Shown here piece by piece: positions 24,041 through 32,195 of a stretch of DNA of 57,089 nt. This stretch comes from a virus. Where the stretch lies: positions 1-57,089 of the IMG/VR virus record IMGVR_UViG_3300025087_001783; one strand, given 5' to 3'. Position numbers and translations under genes: made by a program. Position 1 is the stretch's first letter; every line of letters starts with the position of its first letter. Below the pieces are notes generated by a model that saw nothing but the letters and a program-made list of their open reading frames with translations, was not told the origin of the DNA and did not search any database.

Positions 24041-25290
24041 AGTTTCGTAGGAAAGTCCTGGCCCTGATGCTGGACAACGTTTGGTTGTCTAGATTTGGCA
24101 TTGGTATCATCAAGCCGGAGTACTTCGACACGGATCAGGAAGAGCGTGTTGCCAGGGCCATCGTGCAATACAGGCAAACCTATGGCATAGCACCCAAGGA
24201 TCCTGACGATGTTATTATGATGGCTGGTGCTGGCACGGAAGACCTTGTACACGAGATCTACGAGGAGCAGGACAGCTATGACACTAAACTGGCAGAGGAC
24301 ATCGTTATCCAGTTTGCCAAAGAGCAGAGTGTAAAATTAGCAATTGTAGAGAGTATAGACGATATCCAGCGTGGGGATTTGAAAGCACCCCTGGCGCGTA
24401 TGAAGGAAGCTGTCAGTGTTGGAGATAGCATCCTTTCCCCAGGAATAGACCCGATTGCAGATATTGATAAATGGCTGTACGATTATTGGAGTAGCAAAGT
24501 TCCAACAGGTATGCCGCATGTCGATAATATTTTGGAGGGAGGACTTGGCCCTGGAGAATTGGGATGTATGCTGGCGCCACAGAACAAGGGCAAGAGTTTA
24601 TCATTAATCAACATAGGCTATGGTGCAGCCAGTATTCTTGCTGGTAAAAACGTTGCACACTTTACGCACGAGATGAGCACATCCCAGGTTGCCAAGCGTT
24701 ATGCGGCGCGTATGTGTTTCAGATTTCCATCCAAGACCGATGATCTGCAGGAGTATGCTGAAGAGGTTATTGAGGCAGCGCGCAAGTTACTGCCTGGTAA
24801 GATACGCGTTATTGGTGGTGCTACGAGGATGTCATCGCATGAGATTGATGCGCACATGGAACGACTGGTTGCGGAGGGATTTGAGCCTGGGCTGATAGTT
24901 GACGATTATGCGGATTTGATTGTACCAACCAGGCACTATAATGAGCGCAGGTTTGAGATCAGCGCCAATTTCGAGTATTTGCGAGGCCTTGGGGACAGGT
25001 TTGGTTGCCCAGTTTGGACAGCCAGCCAGTCGACGCGTGCCTCGCATTCTAAGGAACTTATCACGCTGGCAGATTTTGCGGAGGATATCGGCAAGGCCTC
25101 TGTTAGCGATGTTGTAATATCGTTATGCCAAACCCGTGAAGAGGAGGAGACCGAACGTTGTCGGTTGTATATGGCAAAAGTCCGAGACGGTCGCAACCAC
25201 TCTACAATCGCTGCTAAGTACTACAGCGATTGTCAGGCAGTTATTACTACGGGATTAGTGAAGTACAAGAAGCAGGAGCGCGATGTTTGA
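24013..25290 (+). CDS. Replicative DnaB-like (SF4) helicase
   Basis: A 425-aa protein. Residues 1-120 form a helical N-domain like that of DnaB. The RecA-like core has PQNKGKS as Walker A (K194, S195), THEMS after the second strand (Glu for catalysis), LIVDDYADLI (D297) as Walker B, and ASQSTRAS as the following sensor motif. It would be the hexameric fork helicase working with the primase encoded just after it; the two genes overlap by 8 bases. Walker A is slightly atypical (no second Gly before GK). Confidence 0.85.
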   Translation: MADKYSYPLEFRRKVLALMLDNVWLSRFGIGIIKPEYFDTDQEERVARAIVQYRQTYGIAPKDPDDVIMMAGAGTEDLVHEIYEEQDSYDTKLAEDIVIQFAKEQSVKLAIVESIDDIQRGDLKAPLARMKEAVSVGDSILSPGIDPIADIDKWLYDYWSSKVPTGMPHVDNILEGGLGPGELGCMLAPQNKGKSLSLINIGYGAASILAGKNVAHFTHEMSTSQVAKRYAARMCFRFPSKTDDLQEYAEEVIEAARKLLPGKIRVIGGATRMSSHEIDAHMERLVAEGFEPGLIVDDYADLIVPTRHYNERRFEISANFEYLRGLGDRFGCPVWTASQSTRASHSKELITLADFAEDIGKASVSDVVISLCQTREEEETERCRLYMAKVRDGRNHSTIAAKYYSDCQAVITTGLVKYKKQERDV

Positions 25291-26152
25291 CGTTGTCAGC
25301 TTTGTAGAGCGCAATTTCCCTGAGTGCAATCAATCTGGATTTGAGCTGCAGGTTTGCTGTCCTATGTGCGATGACAGCAAACAGCACTTATACATCAACA
25401 CCCAGCGCCAGGTTTGTCATTGCTTCAAGTGTGGATACAGCAATAACTGGGTTGGGTTGGTGATGGACGTCACAGGCTTGCCGTACTACAGAGCAATCGG
25501 CGAGTTGTACCACGTCCCTCGCATGCGGGATTTTCATTCAAAGATTGAAGTTAAGCAGGATGCCAGACCTGCTGTGCAGTTACCTGAAGGCTTCAAGAAC
25601 ATACTGCTGGCAGAGGCCAAGCGTGCTAGAACGTATTTGAATAATAGAGGTATTACTGACAAGCAAATAGCACATTACAACCTCGGGATTGCTGTTAGCG
25701 TGCCAGGTAGGATTATCATTCCGATTGAGTTTGACTATTGGCAGGGAAGACGGTTGTACAAGTGGATGGATCCAAAATACATAAATCCAAAGAATCCTGC
25801 CAAAGAAGCTGTATTCAACAGTATTGCGTTGTCATTATATGAAGAGGTTGTTATTTGCGAGGGAGCATTCTCTGCCATGGCTGTGGGGGATAATGCTACT
25901 GCACTGATAGGTAAGGAATGCCCGCAGGAAAAGCTGGAGCGATTTGGTGGCAGTAAAGTCAGCAAATTTGTTGTAGCACTGGACAGTGATGCCAGAAAGC
26001 ATGCTATGATTTTAGCTGACAAGTTAAGTAGATTAGGGAAAGACGTCGAAATTTGGGAGTTTAACAGCGGTGATCCTGCAGAGAACGATGGAACTGTTCG
26101 TAAGCAGGATTACAATTTCAAGACGAAAGTGGAGGCTATGTTACGAAAATGA
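25283..26152 (+). CDS. DNA primase (CHC2 zinc finger plus TOPRIM)
   Basis: A 289-aa protein. The N-terminal zinc-binding site is CCPMC (25-29) with CHCFKC (45-50). The TOPRIM catalytic motifs are ICEGAFSA (E193) and ALDSDA (D234, D236). It is short for DnaG and lacks the helicase-binding C-terminal domain, like several phage primases. It partners with the DnaB-like helicase. The stop overlaps the next start (ATGA). Confidence 0.88.
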   Translation: MFDVVSFVERNFPECNQSGFELQVCCPMCDDSKQHLYINTQRQVCHCFKCGYSNNWVGLVMDVTGLPYYRAIGELYHVPRMRDFHSKIEVKQDARPAVQLPEGFKNILLAEAKRARTYLNNRGITDKQIAHYNLGIAVSVPGRIIIPIEFDYWQGRRLYKWMDPKYINPKNPAKEAVFNSIALSLYEEVVICEGAFSAMAVGDNATALIGKECPQEKLERFGGSKVSKFVVALDSDARKHAMILADKLSRLGKDVEIWEFNSGDPAENDGTVRKQDYNFKTKVEAMLRK

Positions 26153-26364
26153 TTAAGCATATTGTAAAATCGTTTGATTTGTTGGTTAAGCTCATGGATG
26201 CAGCAAATATACTGCAAGTGCCATATGAAGTCACGAAAACGTATATTGACAAGAAACGTGGTGATGGATCTGTTGATGGAGTTGCACAATACACGATTAC
26301 TATCCACTCAAACGAGAATGAGACTCGTGAATTGCAGGAATCAATTTGGGACGGTATGCGATGA
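26149..26364 (+). CDS. Small protein of unknown function
   Basis: 71 aa, overlapping the primase stop and the dCTP deaminase start (ATGA at each end). An amphipathic helix at the N-terminus is followed by a strand-rich segment ([11 protein letters not shown]). No motif is recognised. Its place in the operon points to a replication or nucleotide role only by association. Confidence 0.6.
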   Translation: MIKHIVKSFDLLVKLMDAANILQVPYEVTKTYIDKKRGDGSVDGVAQYTITIHSNENETRELQESIWDGMR

Positions 26365-26963
26365 TTGGTCCAATGAGCGACAAGCGTATCAGGGAATTAT
26401 GCACTGGCGACAATCCAATGATCGAGCCATTTGTTGATGAGAATGTGCGAGAAATCAGTGGTGCATCGACTGGAAATTACAGGTTTGCTAAGAAAGTTAT
26501 ATCCTATGGGTTGTCCTCGTATGGGTATGATATGCGTTTGGCAACCGATTTCAAGATAGTTACCAGCTTGTATGCTGGAATTATCGATCCGAAGAACATT
26601 GATGCCTTGCACATGCATGAAGAGCATTCAGAGGACTATATTATCATTCCACCAAATGCGTTTGCTTTGGCTCACACGGTTGAATACTGGCGCATCCCTC
26701 GCAACGTGGTAGGTATCGTGCTTGGGAAGAGCACGTACGCGCGCTGCGGGTTGATCGCAAATGTCACAGCCCTGGAGCCAGGCTGGGAGGGGCATCTGAC
26801 GATTGAATTATCAAACAGTGCTCCCCTGCCGCTGAAGGTGTATGTTGGCGAGGGAATTGCACAGTGCATCCTGTTCGAAGCCTCCGAAGAGTGCGAAGTG
26901 TCCTACGCTGACAAGCAGGGAAAATACCAGGCGCAAACAGGTATTACCCTGCCGCGATTGTGA
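26361..26963 (+). CDS. dcd: dCTP deaminase / dUTPase-family trimeric enzyme
   Basis: 200 aa from ATG 26361 (ATGA overlap); ATG 26373 is an alternative. Dcd signatures: [25 protein letters not shown] with catalytic-type Glu149, and a QAQTG end that closes the active site. Length fits Dcd (about 190 aa). The enzyme converts dCTP to dUTP (or dUMP in bifunctional forms), feeding thymidine or modified-thymidine synthesis. That suits a phage that also encodes candidate hydroxymethyluracil-processing enzymes. Confidence 0.88.
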   Translation: MIGPMSDKRIRELCTGDNPMIEPFVDENVREISGASTGNYRFAKKVISYGLSSYGYDMRLATDFKIVTSLYAGIIDPKNIDALHMHEEHSEDYIIIPPNAFALAHTVEYWRIPRNVVGIVLGKSTYARCGLIANVTALEPGWEGHLTIELSNSAPLPLKVYVGEGIAQCILFEASEECEVSYADKQGKYQAQTGITLPRL

Positions 26964-26995
26964 ATCTTTTAAGGTTCGATTTGTGAAATCTAGAG

Positions 26996-27029
26996 TATAA
27001 TAAAAGTGCGAGGAAGATTCACCCTCGCA
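26996..27029 (+). promoter_or_regulatory. Promoter -10 box followed by a leader hairpin
   Basis: TATAAT (26996-27001) in the context CTAGAGTATAAT resembles the TTTAGTATAAT elements. A 7-bp stem (27007-27013 with 27023-27029) follows at the expected mRNA 5' end, then the RBS of the next gene. No consensus -35 hexamer is evident. It likely drives the operon of genes with the AGGAGGCTGCAATG start site. Confidence 0.6.
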
Positions 27030-27039
27030 GGAGGCTGCA

Positions 27040-27180
27040 ATGTTAAAGAACCTTTACCAGCTAATTTCTGAAGCGCAAGACTATGCAGAGGCATACGCTC
27101 GGCAGTATGCCATCACCGACCCTGATCTACTCAAGGCGATTTACGTCACGCACCTTGCGTACCTCTTGAACGAAAAGTAG
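27040..27180 (+). CDS. Very small early protein (46 aa)
   Basis: ATG 27040 is preceded by CAGGAGGCTGCA, the same RBS block used by the next four genes in the operon. The 46-aa product is helical with many Ala, Tyr and Leu (YAEAYARQYA, HLAYLLNEK). Too short to classify. The strong RBS and promoter proximity suggest high early expression. Confidence 0.7.
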   Translation: MLKNLYQLISEAQDYAEAYARQYAITDPDLLKAIYVTHLAYLLNEK

Positions 27181-27189
27181 GAGGCTGCA

Positions 27190-29481
27190 ATGTCCACCGA
27201 GCGATTTACGGTCGCTGAATTTGAAGAGGTTTTGAACAAAGCGTGCCAGGGGGACGAGGATGAGGATTACACGCTGGAGCTGCGCAAGCGCGGCATTCAG
27301 GCTGGCGAGTACAGATACCAGATCGTGGCCCATAATACGGGGCACGGTCTGGTTTTCGTTGAAATTGCCAGCAGTATAGGTCCCAGCGGTATTGCCGACG
27401 ATACGGGGGAGAACAGCATCCGGCTCTGGCTGACTGGAGAAGACGGCATGCCGATGGGAAACAAGATTTCCCGCTGGGTCACCAGGGTAAAGAACTGGCA
27501 GGACAGGCTCTTCGATCAGTTGGACAGGCTTATCAGCATGGCGCAGGCTATTCGCTGGTGCGATAAATGCCTCTCTTTGGAAAAGGTCTTCATCGTCAAG
27601 AAGGAAGGACCAAACAAGGGCAGATTGTTCATCAAGTGCAACTGCCCCAACAGTTTTGACTGGCTGGAGGAAACCGACCAGGAGGATGAGCCAAAGCTGG
27701 TCAAGGCAAATGAAAAAGCACCGTATTGCCCAAAGTGCGGTGGCAAGATGGTCAAGCGCAACGGAAAGCGCGGACCATTTTACGGATGCTCGTTGTACCC
27801 TGCCTGTACTGGCACTCGGGATATCGAGGACGTCAAGTCCGACCAGGAGGCTGAGCGGGATATGAAACAGGCCTTTGCCAAGCGCGAGGTTGAACAGGAG
27901 CGCAAGGCATTCGAGAGCGATCCCGACATGGTGCGGATGGCGCAGGAGGATAAGCGCGCTGCGTTGCTCAGCAAGCTTGCGAAAACCGATGTTCAGCCAG
28001 TTGCGCAGTCAAAACCTGCCGGCAAGAAGTTTACCCCCACTCCCCAGCAGCTGGCGATTTTCAATTGGGTGCAGCAGAACGTTTTGAAGAAGACCGGCAA
28101 GAGCTTGGTCGTCAATGCTGGACCTGGTTGTGGAAAGACCAGGACTGGCATCGAGTGCACGTTCTTGATCCCCTCTTCATTCAAGGTTGCCTTCACAGCT
28201 TTCAACAAGCATATCGCAGCCGAGTTGCAGGAGAAGGCTCCAAAGCACGTGCGCTGTTGTACGCTTAACAGCCTGGGTTTTGCTGCTTGCCGCAAGGCGT
28301 TCGGGAACAGCATCACGGTAGACGAGTACAAAACTACTCGCATCCTTGAGACGGTGCTGGATAAGTACACCCACAAGCACTTGTATCCGGCAATCCTGCA
28401 ACTGGTATCGCTTTGCAAAGCCAAGCTGAGCGGTGCGACGGCTGCGGAACTGACCGAGATTGCGGATTATCATGGTATCGAGCTGAATGGGGATGCGGAT
28501 ACGGTTTTCGCGGCAGTGGCGATCGTTCTCGAGCAGGATATTGCGATGACAGGTGTTGTAGACTACGATGATCAGGTTTTCCTGCCGGTCTACTATAACC
28601 TGCCCTGCGAGAAGTTTGACGCAATCCTCGGTGACGAGTTACAGGACTTCAACAATGCCAATGCTGCGTTGATTATGCAGAGTCTGAAACCCACTGGCAG
28701 TTTCATCGGGATCGGGGACACCAATCAGAGCCTGTACGGATTTCGTGGTGCCAACGTTGATGCGATCGAGAATGTAGTGAAAATGCTTGATGCTGAGCAG
28801 CTGCCCCTGTCAGTAACATTCCGGTGCCCAAAGAGCCATGTACGTCACTGCAACGAGCATCGTCCGGATATTCCTCTGGCAGCTGCAGATTGGGCAATAG
28901 AAGGCACGCTGCGGTTTGACGTCACGGAAGAGCGCGCCCTTATGGAGTACAAGAGCGGTGACATGGTGATCTGCCGAACAAACGCTCCCCTGGTGGCGCC
29001 AGCGTTTGCTCTGATCCGCAAGGGGATCAAGGCCACGATCCGCGGCAGGGATATCGGCAAAGGCCTGACAGTGCTGATCCGCAAGCTGAAAGCACACGAC
29101 CTGTTTGACCTGATGAGGAAGTTGGAGGAGTACTCGGAGGTGGAGGTTGCTAAACTCATGGCTGCGGAGCGCAGTGCTCAGGCACAGACCCTGCAGGACA
29201 AAGTTGAAACGATAATCGCCTTGAGCGATGGTGTTTCTACGATCAGCGAGTTGGAGGATCGGATCGAGACAATCTTCAGTGACAAGGCAGAAGGCGTGGT
29301 ATTTTCATCTATCCACCGTGCAAAAGGCTTGGAGGCCAAAAACGTTTATATCCTACACCCAGAACTTATCCCGCACCCGATGGCGAAGAAGGAGTGGGAA
29401 CAGCGACAGGAAGGCAATTGCTGGTGGGTATCACGTACTCGCTCGTTGGAAAACCTGACAATCGTTCTTTCAGAAAGATAG
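27190..29481 (+). CDS. SF1 (UvrD/Rep-like) helicase with N-terminal zinc fingers
   Basis: A 763-aa protein. Residues about 120-155 are a zf-GRF-like finger (WCDKC ... KGRLFIKCNC); 180-205 are a topoisomerase-type C4 finger (CPKCGGKMVKRN ... GCSLYPAC). After a charged linker the helicase core has Walker A AGPGCGKT (about 312), GDELQDFN as motif II, GDTNQSLYGFRGA as motif III, SSIHRAKGLEAKNV as motif V and WWVSRTRS as motif VI. Zinc fingers normally bind single-stranded DNA, so this may target the helicase to gaps or recombination intermediates. ATG 27190 follows TAGGAGGCTGCA. Confidence 0.87.
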   Translation: MSTERFTVAEFEEVLNKACQGDEDEDYTLELRKRGIQAGEYRYQIVAHNTGHGLVFVEIASSIGPSGIADDTGENSIRLWLTGEDGMPMGNKISRWVTRVKNWQDRLFDQLDRLISMAQAIRWCDKCLSLEKVFIVKKEGPNKGRLFIKCNCPNSFDWLEETDQEDEPKLVKANEKAPYCPKCGGKMVKRNGKRGPFYGCSLYPACTGTRDIEDVKSDQEAERDMKQAFAKREVEQERKAFESDPDMVRMAQEDKRAALLSKLAKTDVQPVAQSKPAGKKFTPTPQQLAIFNWVQQNVLKKTGKSLVVNAGPGCGKTRTGIECTFLIPSSFKVAFTAFNKHIAAELQEKAPKHVRCCTLNSLGFAACRKAFGNSITVDEYKTTRILETVLDKYTHKHLYPAILQLVSLCKAKLSGATAAELTEIADYHGIELNGDADTVFAAVAIVLEQDIAMTGVVDYDDQVFLPVYYNLPCEKFDAILGDELQDFNNANAALIMQSLKPTGSFIGIGDTNQSLYGFRGANVDAIENVVKMLDAEQLPLSVTFRCPKSHVRHCNEHRPDIPLAAADWAIEGTLRFDVTEERALMEYKSGDMVICRTNAPLVAPAFALIRKGIKATIRGRDIGKGLTVLIRKLKAHDLFDLMRKLEEYSEVEVAKLMAAERSAQAQTLQDKVETIIALSDGVSTISELEDRIETIFSDKAEGVVFSSIHRAKGLEAKNVYILHPELIPHPMAKKEWEQRQEGNCWWVSRTRSLENLTIVLSER

Positions 29482-29490
29482 GAGGCTGCG

Positions 29491-29694
29491 ATGAAGAAAG
29501 TTATTACTATTACGGTTATTGTTGGGGATGTGCATACTGATCTTGATAAGATGAATCCCCATGATATCGAGCGCGCGGTGCGGGAAGGATGCGTGGAAGT
29601 GCGCCTCCCGAATGGGAGCATTTTCCTTAGTCCTCGCGATGACGACGTTGCTGTAAGTGTATTGGAAATATTCCCCTATCGAACAGGAGGATGA
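29491..29694 (+). CDS. Small protein of unknown function
   Basis: 67 aa; ATG 29491 follows TAGGAGGCTGCG, one base different from the repeated RBS block. It has a beta-strand start (KKVITITVIVGDV) and a short acidic middle. No family recognised. Confidence 0.65.
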   Translation: MKKVITITVIVGDVHTDLDKMNPHDIERAVREGCVEVRLPNGSIFLSPRDDDVAVSVLEIFPYRTGG

Positions 29695-29695
29695 T

Positions 29696-30073
29696 ATGAA
29701 GCTAATCCTTGTTGTGAAGCGTAAAGGCGCACCGGACTCCAGCGCGTGGGAAGAGACACTGGATGTTCCAAGAATGCCGGATGATGGTGCATACGATTAT
29801 GCGGAGGCAATCATCCGCAGGTTCAATAATACGCTTAAGCCAGGTGAAAGTCCGCGTGCATTGGTTGACTTGTATGAGGATATTGATGCAAAGGAGGTTA
29901 TTGAGCACGATTGGGAAAAGACCAATCTTATTACGATTAATGATCGCAATGGCCTGTATGATGCCTATCGCTGTTGCAAGTGTGGTATTACCGGCAAGCG
30001 GTTTGGTTTGGGTAGAAACGTCACACGTGATGGAAAGTACTCTGCTAAGAAGTACGAAAATTGTAAGGAGTAG
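29696..30073 (+). CDS. Small protein with a CxxC pair
   Basis: ATG 29696 is selected because AGGAGG (29685-29690) is five bases upstream; 125 aa. Starts with a beta strand (MKLILVVKRKG), acidic in the middle, and ends with YRCCKCGITGKRFGLG, a possible half zinc site with a later Cys (YENCKE). Function unknown; member of the early operon. Confidence 0.65.
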   Translation: MKLILVVKRKGAPDSSAWEETLDVPRMPDDGAYDYAEAIIRRFNNTLKPGESPRALVDLYEDIDAKEVIEHDWEKTNLITINDRNGLYDAYRCCKCGITGKRFGLGRNVTRDGKYSAKKYENCKE

Positions 30074-30082
30074 GAGGCTGCA

Positions 30083-30904
30083 ATGGCAAACACGATTTGT
30101 GTGAGTTGGAAGGTTATCAATCATAATTACACTACTCATCATTTGGCATATGCTGGTGCTGATGAATGCTTGTGCGGTGCGGTAATTCCCGAGTTTGCGG
30201 AAAAGGTTGCATATGACGAAATGAAAATTTGTCAGCGGTGTAGATGTTTACATCATAAGCATGCGCACCACGCAGAAAAAGTTGCTGTCAAGTTTAGTAC
30301 AATAGAGGACGAGATGATGGGATTTGCGCAATATTTGGCAGCAAGAAATGCAGGAGAGGTTGTTCTAATGGAGCAGGACGAGCTGGTTGGTGAGCTGTGT
30401 GAGGAGATTGTTAAGGGTTTGCGTTACTACGCTGACAAAGACCTGACCGACGATCAGCTGAAAGCAGTCCTGCGCAAGATGATGGACAACCGGATAGCTG
30501 AGTTGCGATACAGGCACTACGTTACTCATCGTGCTGCACTCATTGGAGCAGCGTCTCTATGCGACGATGATGCGGAGTTTATTACCTCGGACGACATTAC
30601 CCCCGACCAGGCCTATGCCAGTATGGAATATGTCGATGGTGTACGTGCGGCGCTGTCGGATACTGCTGCGAAAGTGTTTGATGCGCTTGTTCATGGCACC
30701 AGTGAGAAGCTGGGAGTGTTGGTTTGGCTATCATGCGTGCGAGCCAATACAGTGCATGCCAATAGCAAAGCGGTATTAAAATACTGGCACGTTGCTCAAG
30801 CGCTGGACATGGACGAGCGCACGGTGCGTGACGCGTTCAATGAGATACGGGCTGTTATGGTGTATGACACCCCGATGGTAAGCAACCAGATCGAATATAC
30901 ATAG
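30083..30904 (+). CDS. Putative transcription factor, sigma-like C-terminal region
   Basis: 273 aa; ATG after TAGGAGGCTGCA. The N-terminal 75 residues hold a Cys/His cluster (CLCGAV, CQRCRCLHHKHAHH) that could bind zinc. The C-terminal 130 residues (ELRYRHYVTHRAALIG; SDTAAKVFDALVHG; KYWHVAQALDMDERTVRDAFNEIR) have the helix-turn-helix spacing of sigma region 4-like or related phage regulators. A candidate internal promoter motif lies at 30289. Identification is weak: the fold is suggested, not shown. Confidence 0.45.
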   Translation: MANTICVSWKVINHNYTTHHLAYAGADECLCGAVIPEFAEKVAYDEMKICQRCRCLHHKHAHHAEKVAVKFSTIEDEMMGFAQYLAARNAGEVVLMEQDELVGELCEEIVKGLRYYADKDLTDDQLKAVLRKMMDNRIAELRYRHYVTHRAALIGAASLCDDDAEFITSDDITPDQAYASMEYVDGVRAALSDTAAKVFDALVHGTSEKLGVLVWLSCVRANTVHANSKAVLKYWHVAQALDMDERTVRDAFNEIRAVMVYDTPMVSNQIEYT

Positions 30905-30915
30905 AGGAGGTTCTT

Positions 30916-31377
30916 GTGACTGCTGCAGTGGATGAGGTCAGTAAGCAGTTTACCAAAAAGGAACTGCACAAGATTGCCGAGGAGCTGGAGATTGGCGTTG
31001 ATATCGGAGCTAGTGCTACCAGCATTGTCTCTACCGTCATTGGCGATCTTGACGAAAATGGAGTTCCCGAGATTGAGGATTGCAGCGACCTGCTCGCAGA
31101 GTTCCTGGTTGCTGCCGAGTATATTGACGAGAATGGAAATCCTGTCCAGGAAGAGGAGGAAAAATCATCAGAAGAACCTGTCATTGATGATGCTAAGAAA
31201 CCGGAGTGTTTCGGATTTCAAGACAGCCGCGATCCGGCGTGTGCAAAGTGCAAGGTTGTTGCAGCGTGCACCAAAGAGCGTGTCCGAACACGCCCAACGT
31301 GTTTTGGTAAGTTGTTCAAAGCGCATGATCCTGAGTGCCAGGCATGCCTAGAGTTTGCAGAATGTAAAGGAGCGTGA
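30916..31377 (+). CDS. Acidic protein with two repeated cysteine motifs
   Basis: GTG 30916 follows AGAGGAGG; 153 aa. The first 100 residues are acidic (QEEEEKSSEE). The end has two copies of a CFGxxxxxxDPxCxxCxxxxxC motif: ECFGFQDSRDPACAKCKVVAAC and TCFGKLFKAHDPECQACLEFAEC. Each would supply four Cys to a metal ion or cluster. This motif pair is seen in other phage proteins of unknown role near replication genes. The stop overlaps the region before the next start by a few bases. Confidence 0.65.
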   Translation: MTAAVDEVSKQFTKKELHKIAEELEIGVDIGASATSIVSTVIGDLDENGVPEIEDCSDLLAEFLVAAEYIDENGNPVQEEEEKSSEEPVIDDAKKPECFGFQDSRDPACAKCKVVAACTKERVRTRPTCFGKLFKAHDPECQACLEFAECKGA

Positions 31378-31381
31378 AATT

Positions 31382-32125
31382 ATGGGAAAGCGACGTCGCA
31401 TTGTTCGTCGGAGTGGTAGTGCCTCGAAACCTGCAGTGTCCGATCAGGACCTCGAAGAAGAGGAAGATCTGGAAGTCGAAGGCGAAGAGCCTGAAGACGA
31501 GTACGACGAGGAAGATCTGGAAGTCGAAGATCTCGAAGAAGAAGATGAGGACGAGGAAGAAGAGGAAATTCCTGTTCGCAAGAGCAAGACCGTTGCTCCT
31601 CCGGCAAAGCCTGCCTCCAAGAAACCCGCACCGGCAAAGCCCGCTGTCAAGAAACCTGCCAAGCCCGTTGATGAGGACGAAGACGAGGATGAGGAAACTC
31701 CTGCCCCTGCCAAAGTCACCATCAAGAAGATCGACCAGCAGATGGCTGAGCTGACCCTGACTGGGCTGCTGGAAGCCATGGACGACGGCAACAGCCTGCT
31801 GATCACCAAGCTGGAAACTGGCAAGTGGCAGATTTCCACTACTGATGCCAAGGTTGTTGGTCGTGGATTCAAGCGTGGTAGGGATTACGATATGGAAGTC
31901 GAGGATCCGAAATTCCACGAGTGGCGTGATGAGTGGCGCGCGCTGTCTTTCGAAGAGAAGAAAAAGCGTGCCAAGAAAGCTGGCGCCACTTGGGAGCCGC
32001 ACGACAATCCTCAGATCGAGGTCATCCGCATGGCAGAGGCCTATCGCGCCAAGCTGGGCATCCACAAGTACAAGCCAGAATATCGGACCTACGCTGCACG
32101 CGCAGCTGTCCGCGCTGGCAAGTAA
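31382..32125 (+). CDS. Acidic/basic low-complexity protein with a C-terminal domain
   Basis: ATG 31382 is preceded by AAAGGAGCG; 247 aa. It begins basic (MGKRRRIVRRSG), then has a long Glu/Asp tract (about 20-65), a Pro/Ala/Lys tract and a folded C-terminal domain (about 115-247) with a strand block (SLLITKLETGKWQISTT) and Arg/Lys-rich helices. The alternating charges suggest a nucleic-acid or histone-like binding protein. Function unknown. A long hairpin follows the gene. Confidence 0.6.
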   Translation: MGKRRRIVRRSGSASKPAVSDQDLEEEEDLEVEGEEPEDEYDEEDLEVEDLEEEDEDEEEEEIPVRKSKTVAPPAKPASKKPAPAKPAVKKPAKPVDEDEDEDEETPAPAKVTIKKIDQQMAELTLTGLLEAMDDGNSLLITKLETGKWQISTTDAKVVGRGFKRGRDYDMEVEDPKFHEWRDEWRALSFEEKKKRAKKAGATWEPHDNPQIEVIRMAEAYRAKLGIHKYKPEYRTYAARAAVRAGK

Positions 32126-32145
32126 TATCAACTATCTGTTTTGGA

Positions 32146-32183
32146 AAACCATGCTGCCTGTGTCATTCCAGGCAGCATGGTTT
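32146..32183 (+). terminator. 15-bp perfect hairpin between genes
   Basis: aaaccatgctgcctg (32146-32160) pairs perfectly with 32169-32183 around an 8-nt loop. It lies in the 70-base gap after the acidic protein. Only three T follow and then GGG, so it is a poor intrinsic terminator. It may instead be an mRNA 3'-end stabiliser or processing site. Confidence 0.55.
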
Positions 32184-32195
32184 GGGAAATAAACA

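Noticed and set aside
31444-31872. A Ser-rich minus-strand open frame
   Set aside because: It is the complement of the Glu/Asp-rich tract of the + strand gene at 31382 (GAA/GAG/GAC reading as Ser/Phe codons).
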